From: Actinomycetota bacterium
GTDB taxonomy: Bacteria; Actinomycetota; Acidimicrobiia; Acidimicrobiales; Ilumatobacteraceae
Assembly (NCBI GenBank): GCA_030645495.1
Contig: JAUSLV010000028.1
Location: 1 to 62,135 of the forward strand
DNA: 62,135 bases
Reading direction: 5' to 3'
The position numbers and the translations under genes were made by a program. Of the stretch, positions 1 through 8,236 are shown in pieces. The notes under the pieces were generated by a model. That model worked only from the letters and a program-made list of their open reading frames with translations. It had not been told where the DNA came from and did not search any database. Position 1 is the first letter of the stretch. The number at the start of each line of letters is the position of its first letter.

Positions 1-1
1 C

Positions 2-130
2 CAACAGGACCATGTCCTCACGCTCCGCCGCCACGGCGCCAACTGGGCCTTTATCGGCCGCCACCTCGGCGTCACCCGCCAAGCAGCCATCGCGCGCTAC
101 GGCCACTGGGAAGCACCCACACAAAGGTGA
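2..130 (+). CDS. C-terminus of a helix-turn-helix protein (partial)
   Basis: The window opens inside a reading frame that ends at TGA 128-130, giving 42 C-terminal residues. The stretch GANWAFIGRHLGVTRQAAI has the spacing of a helix-turn-helix, with a hydrophobic first helix, a turn Gly and a recognition helix beginning TRQAA. Such tails end many actinobacterial regulators and some transposase-like proteins. The N-terminal part lies outside the window, so the family cannot be assigned. The 187 bp between this stop and the end of the convergent Nudix gene show nothing I can support as a gene. Confidence 0.6.
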   Translation, partial: QQDHVLTLRRHGANWAFIGRHLGVTRQAAIARYGHWEAPTQR

Positions 131-317
131 GGAGAACCACACCAACTGTCGTTGCGGGAAGAGAAGTCCCGGGTCGCTCAGCCGGACGATCGCGACTGCT
201 CTGCTGGCGGCCCGACCTTCGGAATCCACAGCGCCGTGTTCACGAGCAAGGAACGGGTGCGCCACCGCGAATCGATGGAAGCGGGTGACTCGCTTCACCT
301 CGAACATCGGACGCCGC

Positions 318-1049
318 TCAGCTGGGGACGGAGTCGTAGACGTCGTCCCAGGGGAAGACGAGGGCGGTGATCTTGCCCTCTGCGTTGTACACCAGCTTGG
401 GCAGCACGCACGGCGGGGTGCCGATCGAGCTGCCCCAAGCCATCGCCTCGGCGACGGTGCCGAACGCAGCCAGCTCGCGCAGGCACCAGATGGTGGGCGG
501 CATCAGCTGCAGGGTGCCTGCGGCGTGGTCGGCGACGGCCACCGGCGGGCGCACCCACATGCTGGCCACCGTCTCGGTGTCGTCGTGGTGCGAGGTCTGG
601 CCGGTGGGGCTGGCCACCATGAAGAAGCGCGTGTCGAAGCGGCGTGCGGCCTCGCCCTTGGGCGTGATCCAGTGCGCCACCCACGGCAGCGCGTCGGTGG
701 CCAGGCGTAGGCCGTGCTCGGCCACCAGCGCGCGCACATCCACCGTGCCGTCGTGCACGCCGATGCGGTGGGCCAGCGCGGGATGGCCGTCGTCGACCAT
801 CCGCCCCTGCTCGTCGACGGCCAGCAGGATGCCGGCCTCCTCGTAGCACTCGCGGATCGCCGCCACCACGAAGCCGTCATCACCCGCCCCGTCGGCATCG
901 TCGACGCGGCCGCCGGGAAACACGTACATGCCGGCGGCGAAGGCCATGCCGGTGTGCCGGCGCAGCATGAACACCTCCAGCCCGTCGGGGGTGTCGCGCA
1001 ACAGCATCACGGTGGCGGCGGGACGGACTTGCACCTCGGGTTCGGCCAT
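318..1049 (-). CDS. Nudix hydrolase (NUDT19-like)
   Basis: A 243-residue protein with a split Nudix box: GGRVDD near residue 46, a short acidic insert, then RECYEEAGILL, which supplies the metal-binding REXXEE core. The insert between the GG and REXXEE parts and the roughly 240-residue length resemble NUDT19-type enzymes that cleave CoA or acyl-CoA diphosphates, rather than small MutT proteins. Substrate is inferred only. ATG at 1049 is chosen; an upstream TTG at 1055 would add two residues. It is divergent from orn with a 38-bp gap that probably holds both promoters. Confidence 0.8.
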   Translation of the reverse strand: MAEPEVQVRPAATVMLLRDTPDGLEVFMLRRHTGMAFAAGMYVFPGGRVDDADGAGDDGFVVAAIRECYEEAGILLAVDEQGRMVDDGHPALAHRIGVHDGTVDVRALVAEHGLRLATDALPWVAHWITPKGEAARRFDTRFFMVASPTGQTSHHDDTETVASMWVRPPVAVADHAAGTLQLMPPTIWCLRELAAFGTVAEAMAWGSSIGTPPCVLPKLVYNAEGKITALVFPWDDVYDSVPS

Positions 1050-1087
1050 ACGCAAGGAACCGTAGTGGGTGACCTAGCCTGCGAGTC

Positions 1088-1663
1088 GTGCTGGTGTGGA
1101 TGGACCTCGAGATGACCGGGCTGGAACCGGCCGTCAACGTGATCGTGGAGATCGCCACGATCATCACCGACGACGAGTTGAACATCATCGCTGAGGGCCC
1201 CGACCTGGTGGTGCACGCCACCGAGGAGCAACTGGCGCTGATGGACCCCGTGGTGGTCGACATGCACACCCGCAGTGGGCTGCTCGATGCGATCCGCGCC
1301 TCCACGATCGCGCTGGAAGATGCCGGCGCGCAGACGCTGGCCTTCATCCGCCAGCACGTGCCCGAGGCCCGCAAGGTGCCCCTGTGCGGCAACTCGATCG
1401 GCATGGATCGCCGCTTCCTGGCCGCCTACCTGCCCGACATCGAGAACCACCTGCACTACCGCAGCGTGGATGTGAGCAGCGTGAAAGAGCTGGTGCGTCG
1501 TTGGTACCCGGCCGTGCTGAACGGCCTGCGCCAGAAGCAGGGCACGCACCGTGCGCTCGACGACATCCGCGAGAGCGTGGCCGAGCTGCGCCACTACCGC
1601 GAGCACGTCTTCGTGCCGGTCGCGGCACCGGTCGCGGCACCCGAGACACCTGTCACCGAATAA
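1088..1663 (+). CDS. orn: Oligoribonuclease
   Basis: A 191-residue DEDDh 3'-5' exonuclease that degrades 2-5-nt RNAs at the end of mRNA decay and also clears pGpG-type linear dinucleotides. The first acidic pair is in WMDLEMTGL (Asp and Glu near residues 6-8), and the C-terminal GTHRALDDIRES supplies the catalytic His and Asp. Length is normal for the family (about 180-200). The start is GTG at 1088, directly before the conserved LVWMDLEMTGL, so no earlier start is plausible. A short proline/alanine-rich tail follows the catalytic domain. Confidence 0.95.
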   Translation: MLVWMDLEMTGLEPAVNVIVEIATIITDDELNIIAEGPDLVVHATEEQLALMDPVVVDMHTRSGLLDAIRASTIALEDAGAQTLAFIRQHVPEARKVPLCGNSIGMDRRFLAAYLPDIENHLHYRSVDVSSVKELVRRWYPAVLNGLRQKQGTHRALDDIRESVAELRHYREHVFVPVAAPVAAPETPVTE

Positions 1664-1702
1664 ATCGGTTGACGTTCGCCGCCGGACGTGGTTGCCTAGA
1701 TC
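1658..1702 (+). promoter_or_regulatory. Possible whiB7 leader promoter with AT-rich block
   Basis: Just past the end of orn an AT-rich patch (AATAAAT) lies about 5 bp before TTGACG (1669-1674), a good -35 hexamer. WhiB7 regulons are known for an AT-rich AT-hook site immediately upstream of the -35 box, so autoregulation is plausible. No convincing -10 lies at 16-18 bp; TAGATC at 1697-1702 is 22 bp away. Treat as a weak candidate. Confidence 0.25.
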
Positions 1703-1749
1703 CCGATGCGCCCCACCTGGGGTGTCCACTCTCCTGAAAGGCCCGAACG

Positions 1750-1929
1750 ATGATCCGCACGACGCTCGCCCAGCACCAGGCCCTCGTGGCCGGCGCAGCG
1801 CGTCCGTGTGGCGCGTTCGCCTTTGGGCACCAGTGGCGCAATCGCACCGGCTCGATGATGGCTGTGAAGTCCATCAACGCAACCGCTACCAAGCGCACTG
1901 CCCGACGCCTCGGGATGCTCACGACGTAA
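1750..1929 (+). CDS. whiB7 leader peptide (uORF), 59 aa
   Basis: ATG at 1750 follows the Shine-Dalgarno-like GAAAGG about 10 bp upstream and runs to TAA 1927-1929. The peptide starts MIRTTLAQHQALVAG and resembles no enzyme. Its position, between a possible promoter and an intrinsic terminator in front of a whiB7-type gene, matches the leader ORFs that control whiB7/wblC in mycobacteria and Streptomyces through ribosome-mediated attenuation. Its last nine codons (from 1901) are complementary to the 5' arm of the downstream terminator, so translation progress could choose between RNA folds. Function is inferred from architecture, not from peptide similarity. Confidence 0.6.
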   Translation: MIRTTLAQHQALVAGAARPCGAFAFGHQWRNRTGSMMAVKSINATATKRTARRLGMLTT

Positions 1930-1965
1930 CTCCAACGTCGTCAGCGCCACACCGAGGCCGTCGGG
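1901..1965 (+). promoter_or_regulatory. Predicted anti-terminator pairing
   Basis: CCCGACGCCTCGG at 1901-1913, inside the leader ORF, can pair with CCGAGGCCGTCGGG at 1952-1965: 13 bp with one bulged base. The second strand is most of the terminator 5' arm, so the two folds exclude each other. 1901-1914 can also close on itself (CCCGA/TCGGG), and a 7-bp hairpin (ACGACGT/ACGTCGT, 1921-1941) covers the uORF stop. A ribosome finishing the uORF would mask 1901-1913 and allow termination; a stalled ribosome further upstream would leave it free. Confidence 0.55.
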
Positions 1966-1997
1966 ATCGCAAGATCCCGGCGGCCTTTCCAGTTTTT
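1955..1997 (+). terminator. Intrinsic terminator/attenuator before whiB7
   Basis: A 14-bp stem (1955-1968 with 1973-1986, one G-U pair) closed by a GCAA tetraloop is followed by TTT and, after four bases, TTTTT. It sits between the leader ORF stop (1929) and the whiB7 start (2036), so it must be read through for whiB7 expression unless a separate promoter lies in the last 40 bp. Confidence 0.8.
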
Positions 1998-2035
1998 CCA
2001 CCCCGATACCCGCAGCAAGTCCAGAGGAACACCTC

Positions 2036-2422
2036 ATGTACACCCTGAACGACACCGACATCCAACACACCTTCGACGAGATCGTCGAGCCGATCGCCGT
2101 GCGCGTCGCCAAGCCGCGCTGCGCCGACGGCCACGGCACCCTCACCCACCTGTTCTTCTCGGACATCCCGCTCGACACCGCACGCGCCAAGGCGATCTGC
2201 GGCAAGTGCGCCCTCGCCCCCGACTGCTTGTCGGGTGCGATCGACCGGGCCGAGCCGTGGGGCGTGTGGGGCGGCGAGCTCGTGGAGAACGGCCGCATCG
2301 TCGCCAACAAGCGCCCTCGCGGCCGACCGCCCAAGCACCCTCGCCCGGTGGTCACGATCGACGAGGTGCCCCTCCCCCCGCACCTGATCGCCGGTCGCGA
2401 CCAGGGCGAGCGAGTCGCCTGA
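2036..2422 (+). CDS. whiB7: WhiB7-type Fe-S transcriptional regulator
   Basis: A 128-residue Wbl protein. The four cluster cysteines are present (RCADG near residue 29, then CGKC and a third Cys in PDCLSG at about 55, 58 and 64). They are followed by RAEPWGVWGGE, the turn that contacts the primary sigma factor, and KRPRGRPPK, an AT-hook. This turn plus AT-hook arrangement is diagnostic of WhiB7/WblC, the regulator of intrinsic antibiotic resistance, rather than WhiB1-6. The ATG at 2036 is preceded by AGAGGA (2023-2028). Expression is probably governed by the upstream uORF and attenuator. About 35 extra residues follow the AT-hook compared with the mycobacterial protein. Confidence 0.88.
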   Translation: MYTLNDTDIQHTFDEIVEPIAVRVAKPRCADGHGTLTHLFFSDIPLDTARAKAICGKCALAPDCLSGAIDRAEPWGVWGGELVENGRIVANKRPRGRPPKHPRPVVTIDEVPLPPHLIAGRDQGERVA

Positions 2423-2583
2423 CCCGCCGCCGGTGGCAACGCTTCGGCGACCCACCGGCGACGCGGGCCCGCGGCCGCCGAGCCGGACGTTCGGGTACAC
2501 GGGTTCCCGCCCCCCAGGGACCTTGTACCCGAACCGTCCGCGGCGACCTGAACGGGCGCCACGCCACCGATAGCGTGGCGCCC

Positions 2584-3162
2584 GTGCAGGTGAACAAGAG
2601 GCTGTTGTTCGGGTCGCTGGCGGTGTCCGCCGTGGTCTCGGTCGCTGTTGGCTGGGCCATCGCCCAGAACGGCGACAACGGCGCTGGCACCGACGGCTCG
2701 GCCCGCCCGGCGGCGACGTTCGAGACCCCCAGCATCGAGACCAATGCGGTCGTCAAGGGCGAGCAGTTGCCCGACGTGGAGGTGCAGAACCTGGCCGGCG
2801 ACGACGTGGCGATCAGTTCGCTGCTCGGCGCCCCGATGGTGATCAACGTGTGGGGCAGCACGTGCGGCCCGTGCAAGCAAGAGCTGCCCGACTTCGCCGC
2901 GGCGCACGCCACCTACGGCGACCGGGTGCAGTTCGTCGGCATCGACTACCTGCCCCCCAGCGAGCGCGAGGAAGCGTTCGCTCGCGACCGCGGCGTGCAG
3001 TACGAGCTGCTCTACGACGGCAATGGGGTGTTCATCAGCACCGTCGGCATCGCCGCTTTCCCCGTGACGCTGTTCGTGAACTCCGAGGGCGTGATTCTGC
3101 GCCAGACCGGCCAACTCGACGAGGCGCAACTCGCCCAGTACATCGAAAGCGACCTGCTGTGA
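2584..3162 (+). CDS. Membrane-anchored TlpA/ResA-like thioredoxin
   Basis: About 192 residues from GTG 2584 (GTG 2590 is an alternative). An N-terminal uncleaved anchor (LLFGSLAVSAVVSVAVGWAI) precedes a TlpA-type thioredoxin fold with the active site WGSTCGPC and the cis-Pro loop in FPVTLFVN. Such proteins reduce apocytochrome c haem-binding cysteines or other extracytoplasmic disulfides. The stop overlaps the GTG of the next gene (GTGA), and that gene encodes the CcdA-like electron donor, so the pair probably forms one redox relay. It may serve the CXXCH site of the CtaC cytochrome domain in this window; that link is inference. Confidence 0.85.
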   Translation: MQVNKRLLFGSLAVSAVVSVAVGWAIAQNGDNGAGTDGSARPAATFETPSIETNAVVKGEQLPDVEVQNLAGDDVAISSLLGAPMVINVWGSTCGPCKQELPDFAAAHATYGDRVQFVGIDYLPPSEREEAFARDRGVQYELLYDGNGVFISTVGIAAFPVTLFVNSEGVILRQTGQLDEAQLAQYIESDLL

Positions 3163-4010
3163 TCATCGCGCTCGACCCACGCCTCGCCAACGCCTTCACC
3201 CAAGGCCTGCTGGCCGCGATCAACCCGTGCGGGTTCGTGCTACTGCCCACCTACCTCCTCTACTTCCTCGGCATGGAGAACCTGCGCCCTGGCGCGGAAC
3301 GCACCTCCATCAGCCGCGCGCTCGCCGTCAGCCTGTCCGTGTCGGGCGGGTTCATGTCGGTGTTCATCATCATCGGCATCATCACCAAGTGGAGCACGCA
3401 CTGGTTCAGCGACAAGGCGCCGTACCTGTCGTTGGTGTTGGGCCTCGGCCTGGTGGTGTTGGGCATCGCGATGCTGTTCGGCTATCGCCTGCCGTTCACC
3501 ACCCCCAAGCTCGACATCGGCCAACGCGACCGCTCGGTGCGCAGCATGTACGTGTTCGGTATCGCCTACGCGATCGCCTCGCTGGGGTGCACGCTGCCCG
3601 GCTTCGTGTCGGTGGTGCTGGGCGGTGTCACCACCGATGGCGTGCTCACCGGCGCCGCCGGCATCGCGCTCTACGGCCTGGGCATGGCCCTGCTGGTGAG
3701 CGGCCTCACGATCACGCTGGCGATGGCCAACACCGCCCTGCTGAAGGGCCTGCGCAAGGGCATGGAGTGGTTCGAGTACGTGGCGGGCGTGTTCGTGCTG
3801 CTCACCGGCATGTACCTCGCCTACTACTGGTACAGCGACATCCGCGAGCAGTACGACAACGGCGTGGTCACCGAGGCCACGTCGTGGCAAGAGCAGCTGC
3901 GCAACTTCGTTGAGCGCAACCAGACCATGGTGGTGGTGCTCTCGTCGATCGTGATCGCTGCCGCCATCGGGTTCTCGATCTTCAACAAGCGGCGGCATCA
4001 ACCCGCGTGA
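3159..4010 (+). CDS. ccdA: CcdA/DsbD-family thiol-disulfide transporter
   Basis: A 283-residue polytopic membrane protein that carries electrons from cytoplasmic thioredoxin across the membrane. NPCGFVLLP near residue 22 has the first conserved Cys in its Pro-flanked context; a second Cys lies in SLGCTLPGFV, about 140 residues in. Six or more hydrophobic segments follow, with a longer-than-usual C-terminal loop before a last helix. The start is GTG at 3159, because sequence further upstream in this frame lies inside the TlpA gene. It is translationally coupled to that gene. Confidence 0.88.
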   Translation: MIIALDPRLANAFTQGLLAAINPCGFVLLPTYLLYFLGMENLRPGAERTSISRALAVSLSVSGGFMSVFIIIGIITKWSTHWFSDKAPYLSLVLGLGLVVLGIAMLFGYRLPFTTPKLDIGQRDRSVRSMYVFGIAYAIASLGCTLPGFVSVVLGGVTTDGVLTGAAGIALYGLGMALLVSGLTITLAMANTALLKGLRKGMEWFEYVAGVFVLLTGMYLAYYWYSDIREQYDNGVVTEATSWQEQLRNFVERNQTMVVVLSSIVIAAAIGFSIFNKRRHQPA

Positions 4011-4020
4011 CCTGCCGCTG

Positions 4021-4593
4021 ATGACGCACGCGCCGTTCCGCGAGCTGCTCGCCACGCCGGGGGTGCGTGAGGTGTGTCATCTGCGCGGACGACTGGGGTT
4101 CATGGCCTACCACGGCGGCGCGCTGGAGGAGATGACCGACGTCGTCGCTTCCGCTGCCGCGGCACGCAGCGGCGCCAGCTACTACGCCGTGCTGCAACCC
4201 ACGGGGCACGAGCACCACATTCCGTCGCACCGGGTGTCGCCGCACGAGTCGGCCCGCCTGCATCGCTTCCTCGCCCACGTCGACACGGTGATCACGATCC
4301 ACGGCTTCGGGCGTCACGGCTACTGGACCAGCCTGCTGCTGGGCGGCCAGAACCGTGCACTCGCCCACCACGTCGCCGGCCACCTGCGCGAACACCTGCC
4401 CGACTACCACGTGGAGACCGACATGGAGCGCATTCCCAGCGACCTCCGCGGCCTGCACCGCCACAACCCGGTGAACCTGCCACGGCGTCAGGGCCTGCAG
4501 ATCGAACTGCCGCCCAGGGTGCGCGTCTCGAGCCCGCACACCGAATCGTTGATCAAGGCCCTGGCGGCGGCCGCCGGCGACTGGTCAGGGTGA
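4021..4593 (+). CDS. Poly-gamma-glutamate hydrolase-like zinc peptidase
   Basis: 190 residues with YHGGALEEM (His31, Glu36), an IHGFGR segment near the middle and a late HRHNPVNLPR block. This arrangement resembles the phage-derived poly-gamma-glutamate hydrolase family (PghP/DUF867), zinc enzymes that cut gamma-glutamyl chains. No signal peptide is visible, so it would act in the cytoplasm or on lysis. The gene starts 10 bp after ccdA and its last 9 bp overlap the end of convergent pdxH. The true substrate in this organism is unknown. Confidence 0.65.
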   Translation: MTHAPFRELLATPGVREVCHLRGRLGFMAYHGGALEEMTDVVASAAAARSGASYYAVLQPTGHEHHIPSHRVSPHESARLHRFLAHVDTVITIHGFGRHGYWTSLLLGGQNRALAHHVAGHLREHLPDYHVETDMERIPSDLRGLHRHNPVNLPRRQGLQIELPPRVRVSSPHTESLIKALAAAAGDWSG

Positions 4594-5223
4594 CAGCCGC
4601 TCGATCTGCCACCTTTCGCCATCGGGCGTGTAGAGCAGGCGGTCGTGCAACCGGCTGGGGCGCCCTTGCCAGAACTCGAACGCCACCGGGCGCAGCAGCC
4701 AGCCACCCCAGAACGCCGGGCGGGGCACAACGGCATCGCCGAACGTGGTGGCCATCTGCTGCACGCGCTGCTCCAGCCACGCACGGTCGGGGATCGGCTG
4801 CGACTGCGGCGACGACCATGCCCCGATCTGCGAGCCGCGCGGACGCGAGGCGAAGTACTCGTCGCTCTCCTGCTCGGGCACCCGCTGCACCGTGCACGTG
4901 ACGCGCACTTGCCGGTGCAGCTGCAGCCAGGTGAACAGCATCGCCGCGCGGCCGGTGGCGGCCAGCTCGGTGCTCTTCGCCGAGTCGTAGTTGGTGAAGC
5001 ACGTGAACCCGCGTTCGTCGGCAGCGCGCAGCAGCAGGTAGCGCGACTGCGGCCAACCCTCCGCGTCGAGCGTGGACAGCACGAACGCGTTCGGCTCGGT
5101 GCACTCCGCCGCCACCGCCTCGTCGAACCACCGCTGCCACTGCACCATCGGGTCGGCGTGCACGTCGCCCACGTCGAGCCCTGCGGTCTCGTACTCGAAG
5201 CGGTGGCGGGCGAGGTCGCTCAT
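4585..5223 (-). CDS. pdxH: Pyridoxine/pyridoxamine 5'-phosphate oxidase
   Basis: 212 residues; FMN-dependent oxidase that makes pyridoxal 5'-phosphate. Characteristic pieces are SRYLLLRAADERGFTCFTNY, LFTWLQLHRQVRV, the SRPRGSQIGAWSSPQS stretch that binds FMN and substrate, and the C-terminal WGGWLLRP...EFWQGRPSRLHDR block. The length is typical. The ATG at 5223 overlaps the serS stop by four bases (ATGA), so the two are one transcript with serS first. Confidence 0.95.
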   Translation of the reverse strand: MSDLARHRFEYETAGLDVGDVHADPMVQWQRWFDEAVAAECTEPNAFVLSTLDAEGWPQSRYLLLRAADERGFTCFTNYDSAKSTELAATGRAAMLFTWLQLHRQVRVTCTVQRVPEQESDEYFASRPRGSQIGAWSSPQSQPIPDRAWLEQRVQQMATTFGDAVVPRPAFWGGWLLRPVAFEFWQGRPSRLHDRLLYTPDGERWQIERLSP

Positions 5224-6509
5224 CGCGGCGTGATCACCTCGATGCCACGCATGTACTGCTTCAGCACCTCGGGGATCGCCACGCTGCCGTCGGCCTGGCG
5301 GTAGTTCTCCATGATCGCGGCCCACACACGCGGCACGGCGAGCGCCGAGCCGTTGAGCGTGTTGCACACCGTGGTGCCCTTCTCGCCGGGCACTTTGAAC
5401 CGAATGTCGGCGCGGCGGGCCTGGTAGTCGCTGAACCAGCTGACCGAGCTGACCTCCAGCCAGTTGTCGCAGCCGGGCGCGTAGACCTCGATGTCGAAGC
5501 TGCGGTGGTGGCTCTGGCCCAGGTCGCCGGTGCAGATCTCGATGATCCGGTAGGGCAGTCTCAGCCCGCTGATCAGCCGTTCGGCACGATCGCGCAGCTC
5601 GATCAGCAACTCGGTGCCCTGCTCGGGTGTTGCGACCGCGAGGATCTCGACCTTGTCGAACTCGTGAGCGCGCAGCATGCCGCGGGTGTCGCGGCCGGCC
5701 GAACCGGCCTCGCGGCGGTAGCACGACGTGTGCGCCATCAGCCGCTGGGGCAACACGCCCACCTCCAGCACCTCGCCGGCGTACAGGCTGGTGAGCGGCA
5801 CCTCGGCGGTGGGGATGCACCACAGGTCGTCGCGCTCGATCGCATACGCGTCGTCGGCGAACTTGGGCAGTTGGCCGGTGGCGGTGAGCGTGGCGGTGGT
5901 GACCAGCGACGGTGGGCGGATCTCTTCGAACGCGTCGCTGTTCATGTCGAGCGCGTACTGGCACAGCGCCCGCGCCAACGTGGCACCGGCGCCGCGCTGC
6001 ATGGTGAACATCGCGCCGCTGATCTTCGTGGCCCGCTCGTTGTCGAGGATGCCCAACGCGGCGGCCGTCTCCCAGTGCGGCACGCGCTGGTGTTCGGGGA
6101 ACGATGCGGGCAGGAAGGGGCCCTTGATCACCGGGTTGTCGTGATCGTTGGCGCCGTCGGGCGCATCGGGGTGCGGCAGGTTGGGGATGCGCAGCAACAG
6201 CTCGCGCAGCTCGGCGGCCAGCTCATCGGCCTCGGCGGCCAGCGCGCTCTCCTGCGCGCCCAGCGCCCGGCTGCGCGCCTGCAACTCCTCGGCACCGGAC
6301 GCGTCGCCGTCGCGACGCTTCAGGCCCACCTGCTTCGACAGGTCATTCACCTCGGCGCGCAGGCTGTCGCGGCTGGCCTGCTGTTCGCGAACCAAGCCTT
6401 CCACCTCGATCGCGCGTGCCACCTGCTCGAGCACATCGGCCGAGCCGCGCCGGGCCAGTGCGGCGCGAACGCCCTCGGGGTCGGTACGCAGAAGTCGAAC
6501 ATCGATCAC
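5220..6509 (-). CDS. serS: Seryl-tRNA synthetase
   Basis: 429 residues, class II synthetase that charges tRNA-Ser. The N-terminal third is the long antiparallel coiled-coil arm (LVREQQASRDSLRAEVNDL onward) that grips the long variable arm of tRNA-Ser. The catalytic core has motif 2 (SCYRREAGSAGRDTRGMLR, with HEFDKVE following) and motif 3 (LNGSALAVPRVWAAIMENYR). The start is GTG (VIDVRLL). Two tRNA-Ser genes, its substrates, lie elsewhere in this window at 30.9 and 32.4 kb. Confidence 0.97.
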   Translation of the reverse strand: MIDVRLLRTDPEGVRAALARRGSADVLEQVARAIEVEGLVREQQASRDSLRAEVNDLSKQVGLKRRDGDASGAEELQARSRALGAQESALAAEADELAAELRELLLRIPNLPHPDAPDGANDHDNPVIKGPFLPASFPEHQRVPHWETAAALGILDNERATKISGAMFTMQRGAGATLARALCQYALDMNSDAFEEIRPPSLVTTATLTATGQLPKFADDAYAIERDDLWCIPTAEVPLTSLYAGEVLEVGVLPQRLMAHTSCYRREAGSAGRDTRGMLRAHEFDKVEILAVATPEQGTELLIELRDRAERLISGLRLPYRIIEICTGDLGQSHHRSFDIEVYAPGCDNWLEVSSVSWFSDYQARRADIRFKVPGEKGTTVCNTLNGSALAVPRVWAAIMENYRQADGSVAIPEVLKQYMRGIEVITPR

Positions 6510-6571
6510 GCCTCAACGCTAGTTGCAGCAGCCGGTGAAGTCACAGGACGTTGCCGCTAGGGTCGGGCCTC

Positions 6572-7498
6572 GTGGCAGCGGTCGAAGTGGATGGACTCAC
6601 GGTTCGCTACGGCGACCTGGTGGCGGTGAACGATGCGTCGTTCAGCGCCGCTGCCGGCCAGATCACCGCCGTGCTCGGCCCCAACGGCGCCGGCAAGACC
6701 AGCACGATCGAGGTCTGTGAGGGGTACCGCCGCTCGGCCGCCGGCACGGTGCGGGTGCTGGGCCTCGACCCCACCACCAACCAGCGCGAGATCGCGCAGC
6801 GGATGGGTGTGATGTTGCAGGCCGGGGGCGTGTATCCGGGCGCACGCGTCGCCGACACCGTGCGCCACTACTGCGCGCTCTACGGCAAGGGTGCCGACGC
6901 TCAGGCGCTGGTGCAGCAGGTCGGGCTGGCCGACCGGGCGAGGAGCACGTGGCGGCGCCTCAGTGGTGGCGAGCAGCAGCGCCTGTCGCTGGCGCTGGCC
7001 CTTGCGGCCAAGCCCCAGGTGGCGTTCCTCGACGAGCCCACCTCCGGCGTCGACGTCAACGGCCGCGACACCATCCGCGGCATCGTGCGCGCGCTCGCTG
7101 CGGAGGGCTGCGCGGTGATCCTCGCCACCCACGAACTCGACGAGGCCGAGCGCCTGGCCGACCGCGTCGTCATCTTCGACCAGGGACAGATCATCGCCGA
7201 CGGCACACTCACCGAACTGCGCCGCGGGCACGACGAGATCCGCTTCCGTAGTTCACCGGCGCTCGATCTGCACGCGCTGGCCACGGCGATCGGGATGATC
7301 GCCAGCCAGGTGGGGCCCGACGAGTACGTGATCGACGCGCCGCCGCACCCGCGGCTGATGGCCACGCTGGCGTCGTGGCTGGCCGACCACGGCCACCCGC
7401 TCACCGACCTGCGCGCCGGCTCGCAGCGGCTCGAAGACGTGTTCCGGCGGCTCACCGCGGCCAAGCAGGACCCCACGAAGCACGACGGTGCGGCATGA
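6572..7498 (+). CDS. ABC-2 exporter, ATP-binding subunit
   Basis: 308 residues from GTG 6572; an in-frame TTG at 6551 adds seven residues and is less likely. Walker A is GPNGAGKTS, the Q-loop follows, the signature is LSGGEQQR, Walker B is VAFLDEPTSG and the switch His is in ATHELDEAE. The C-terminal 100 residues form the regulatory tail common in DrrA/CcmA-like drug and lipid exporters. It is coupled to the permease by an ATGA overlap. Divergent from serS, with about 60 bp between. Confidence 0.9.
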   Translation: MAAVEVDGLTVRYGDLVAVNDASFSAAAGQITAVLGPNGAGKTSTIEVCEGYRRSAAGTVRVLGLDPTTNQREIAQRMGVMLQAGGVYPGARVADTVRHYCALYGKGADAQALVQQVGLADRARSTWRRLSGGEQQRLSLALALAAKPQVAFLDEPTSGVDVNGRDTIRGIVRALAAEGCAVILATHELDEAERLADRVVIFDQGQIIADGTLTELRRGHDEIRFRSSPALDLHALATAIGMIASQVGPDEYVIDAPPHPRLMATLASWLADHGHPLTDLRAGSQRLEDVFRRLTAAKQDPTKHDGAA

Positions 7499-8220
7499 GT
7501 CGCTTCCGCGCGCAACTCGTGGCCGAGCTGCAGGTGGTGCGCCGCAACGGCGAGCAGCTGTTGCTCACGTTGGGCATCCCGGTGATGCTGCTGGCATTCT
7601 TCAGCCTGGTCGAGGTGCTGCCCACCGGCACCGACGACCCGGTGGATTTCCTCGCCCCCGGCGTGTTGGCCCTCGCGGTGATGAGCACCTCGATGGTCAG
7701 CCTCGGCATCGGCACCGGCTTCGAGCGCACGTACCACGTGCTGAAGCGCCTCGGGGCCACACCGCTGGGCCGCCCACGGCTGATCGCCGCCAAGATCGCC
7801 GCCGTCGCGGTGGTCGAGCTGGTGCAGTTCGCCGTGCTGATCCCCGTGGCCTACGCCCTCGGGTGGTCGCCCGCTTCCACCAACTGGCCGCTCGCCGTGG
7901 CCGCCGTGCTGGCCGGCACCACCGCCTTCGCCGGCATCGGCCTCACGATGGCCGGTCGGCTGCGCGGCGAGATCAACCTCGCTGCGCTCAACGGCCTCTA
8001 CCTCGTGCTGCTGCTGCTGGGCGGGATGGTGATTCCCTTCGCCAAGCTGCCGGGCGCCGTGCGGGCAGTGGCCCACGCACTGCCCAGCGGCGCGCTGGCC
8101 GACGTGCTGCGTGAAACCCTCGGTGGCAACGGCAGCCAGCCCGGCACCAGCTGGCTCGTGCTGGGCACCTGGGCGGTGGCAACACCGCTGGTGGCCGCCC
8201 GCCTGTTCCGCTGGGACTAG
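7495..8220 (+). CDS. ABC-2 type permease
   Basis: A 241-residue integral membrane protein with about six hydrophobic segments and the ABC-2 family signature region toward the C-terminus (LYLVLLLLGGMVIPFAKLP, then RAVAHALPSGALADVLRE). It forms the channel for the preceding ATPase. The substrate is not predictable from sequence; relatives export drugs, lipids or polyketides. The following 16-bp gap to convergent ctaG has only a weak dyad (CTAGC/GCTAG, about 8217-8240). Confidence 0.88.
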   Translation: MSRFRAQLVAELQVVRRNGEQLLLTLGIPVMLLAFFSLVEVLPTGTDDPVDFLAPGVLALAVMSTSMVSLGIGTGFERTYHVLKRLGATPLGRPRLIAAKIAAVAVVELVQFAVLIPVAYALGWSPASTNWPLAVAAVLAGTTAFAGIGLTMAGRLRGEINLAALNGLYLVLLLLGGMVIPFAKLPGAVRAVAHALPSGALADVLRETLGGNGSQPGTSWLVLGTWAVATPLVAARLFRWD

Positions 8221-8236
8221 CGGCCCCGACAGGCGG

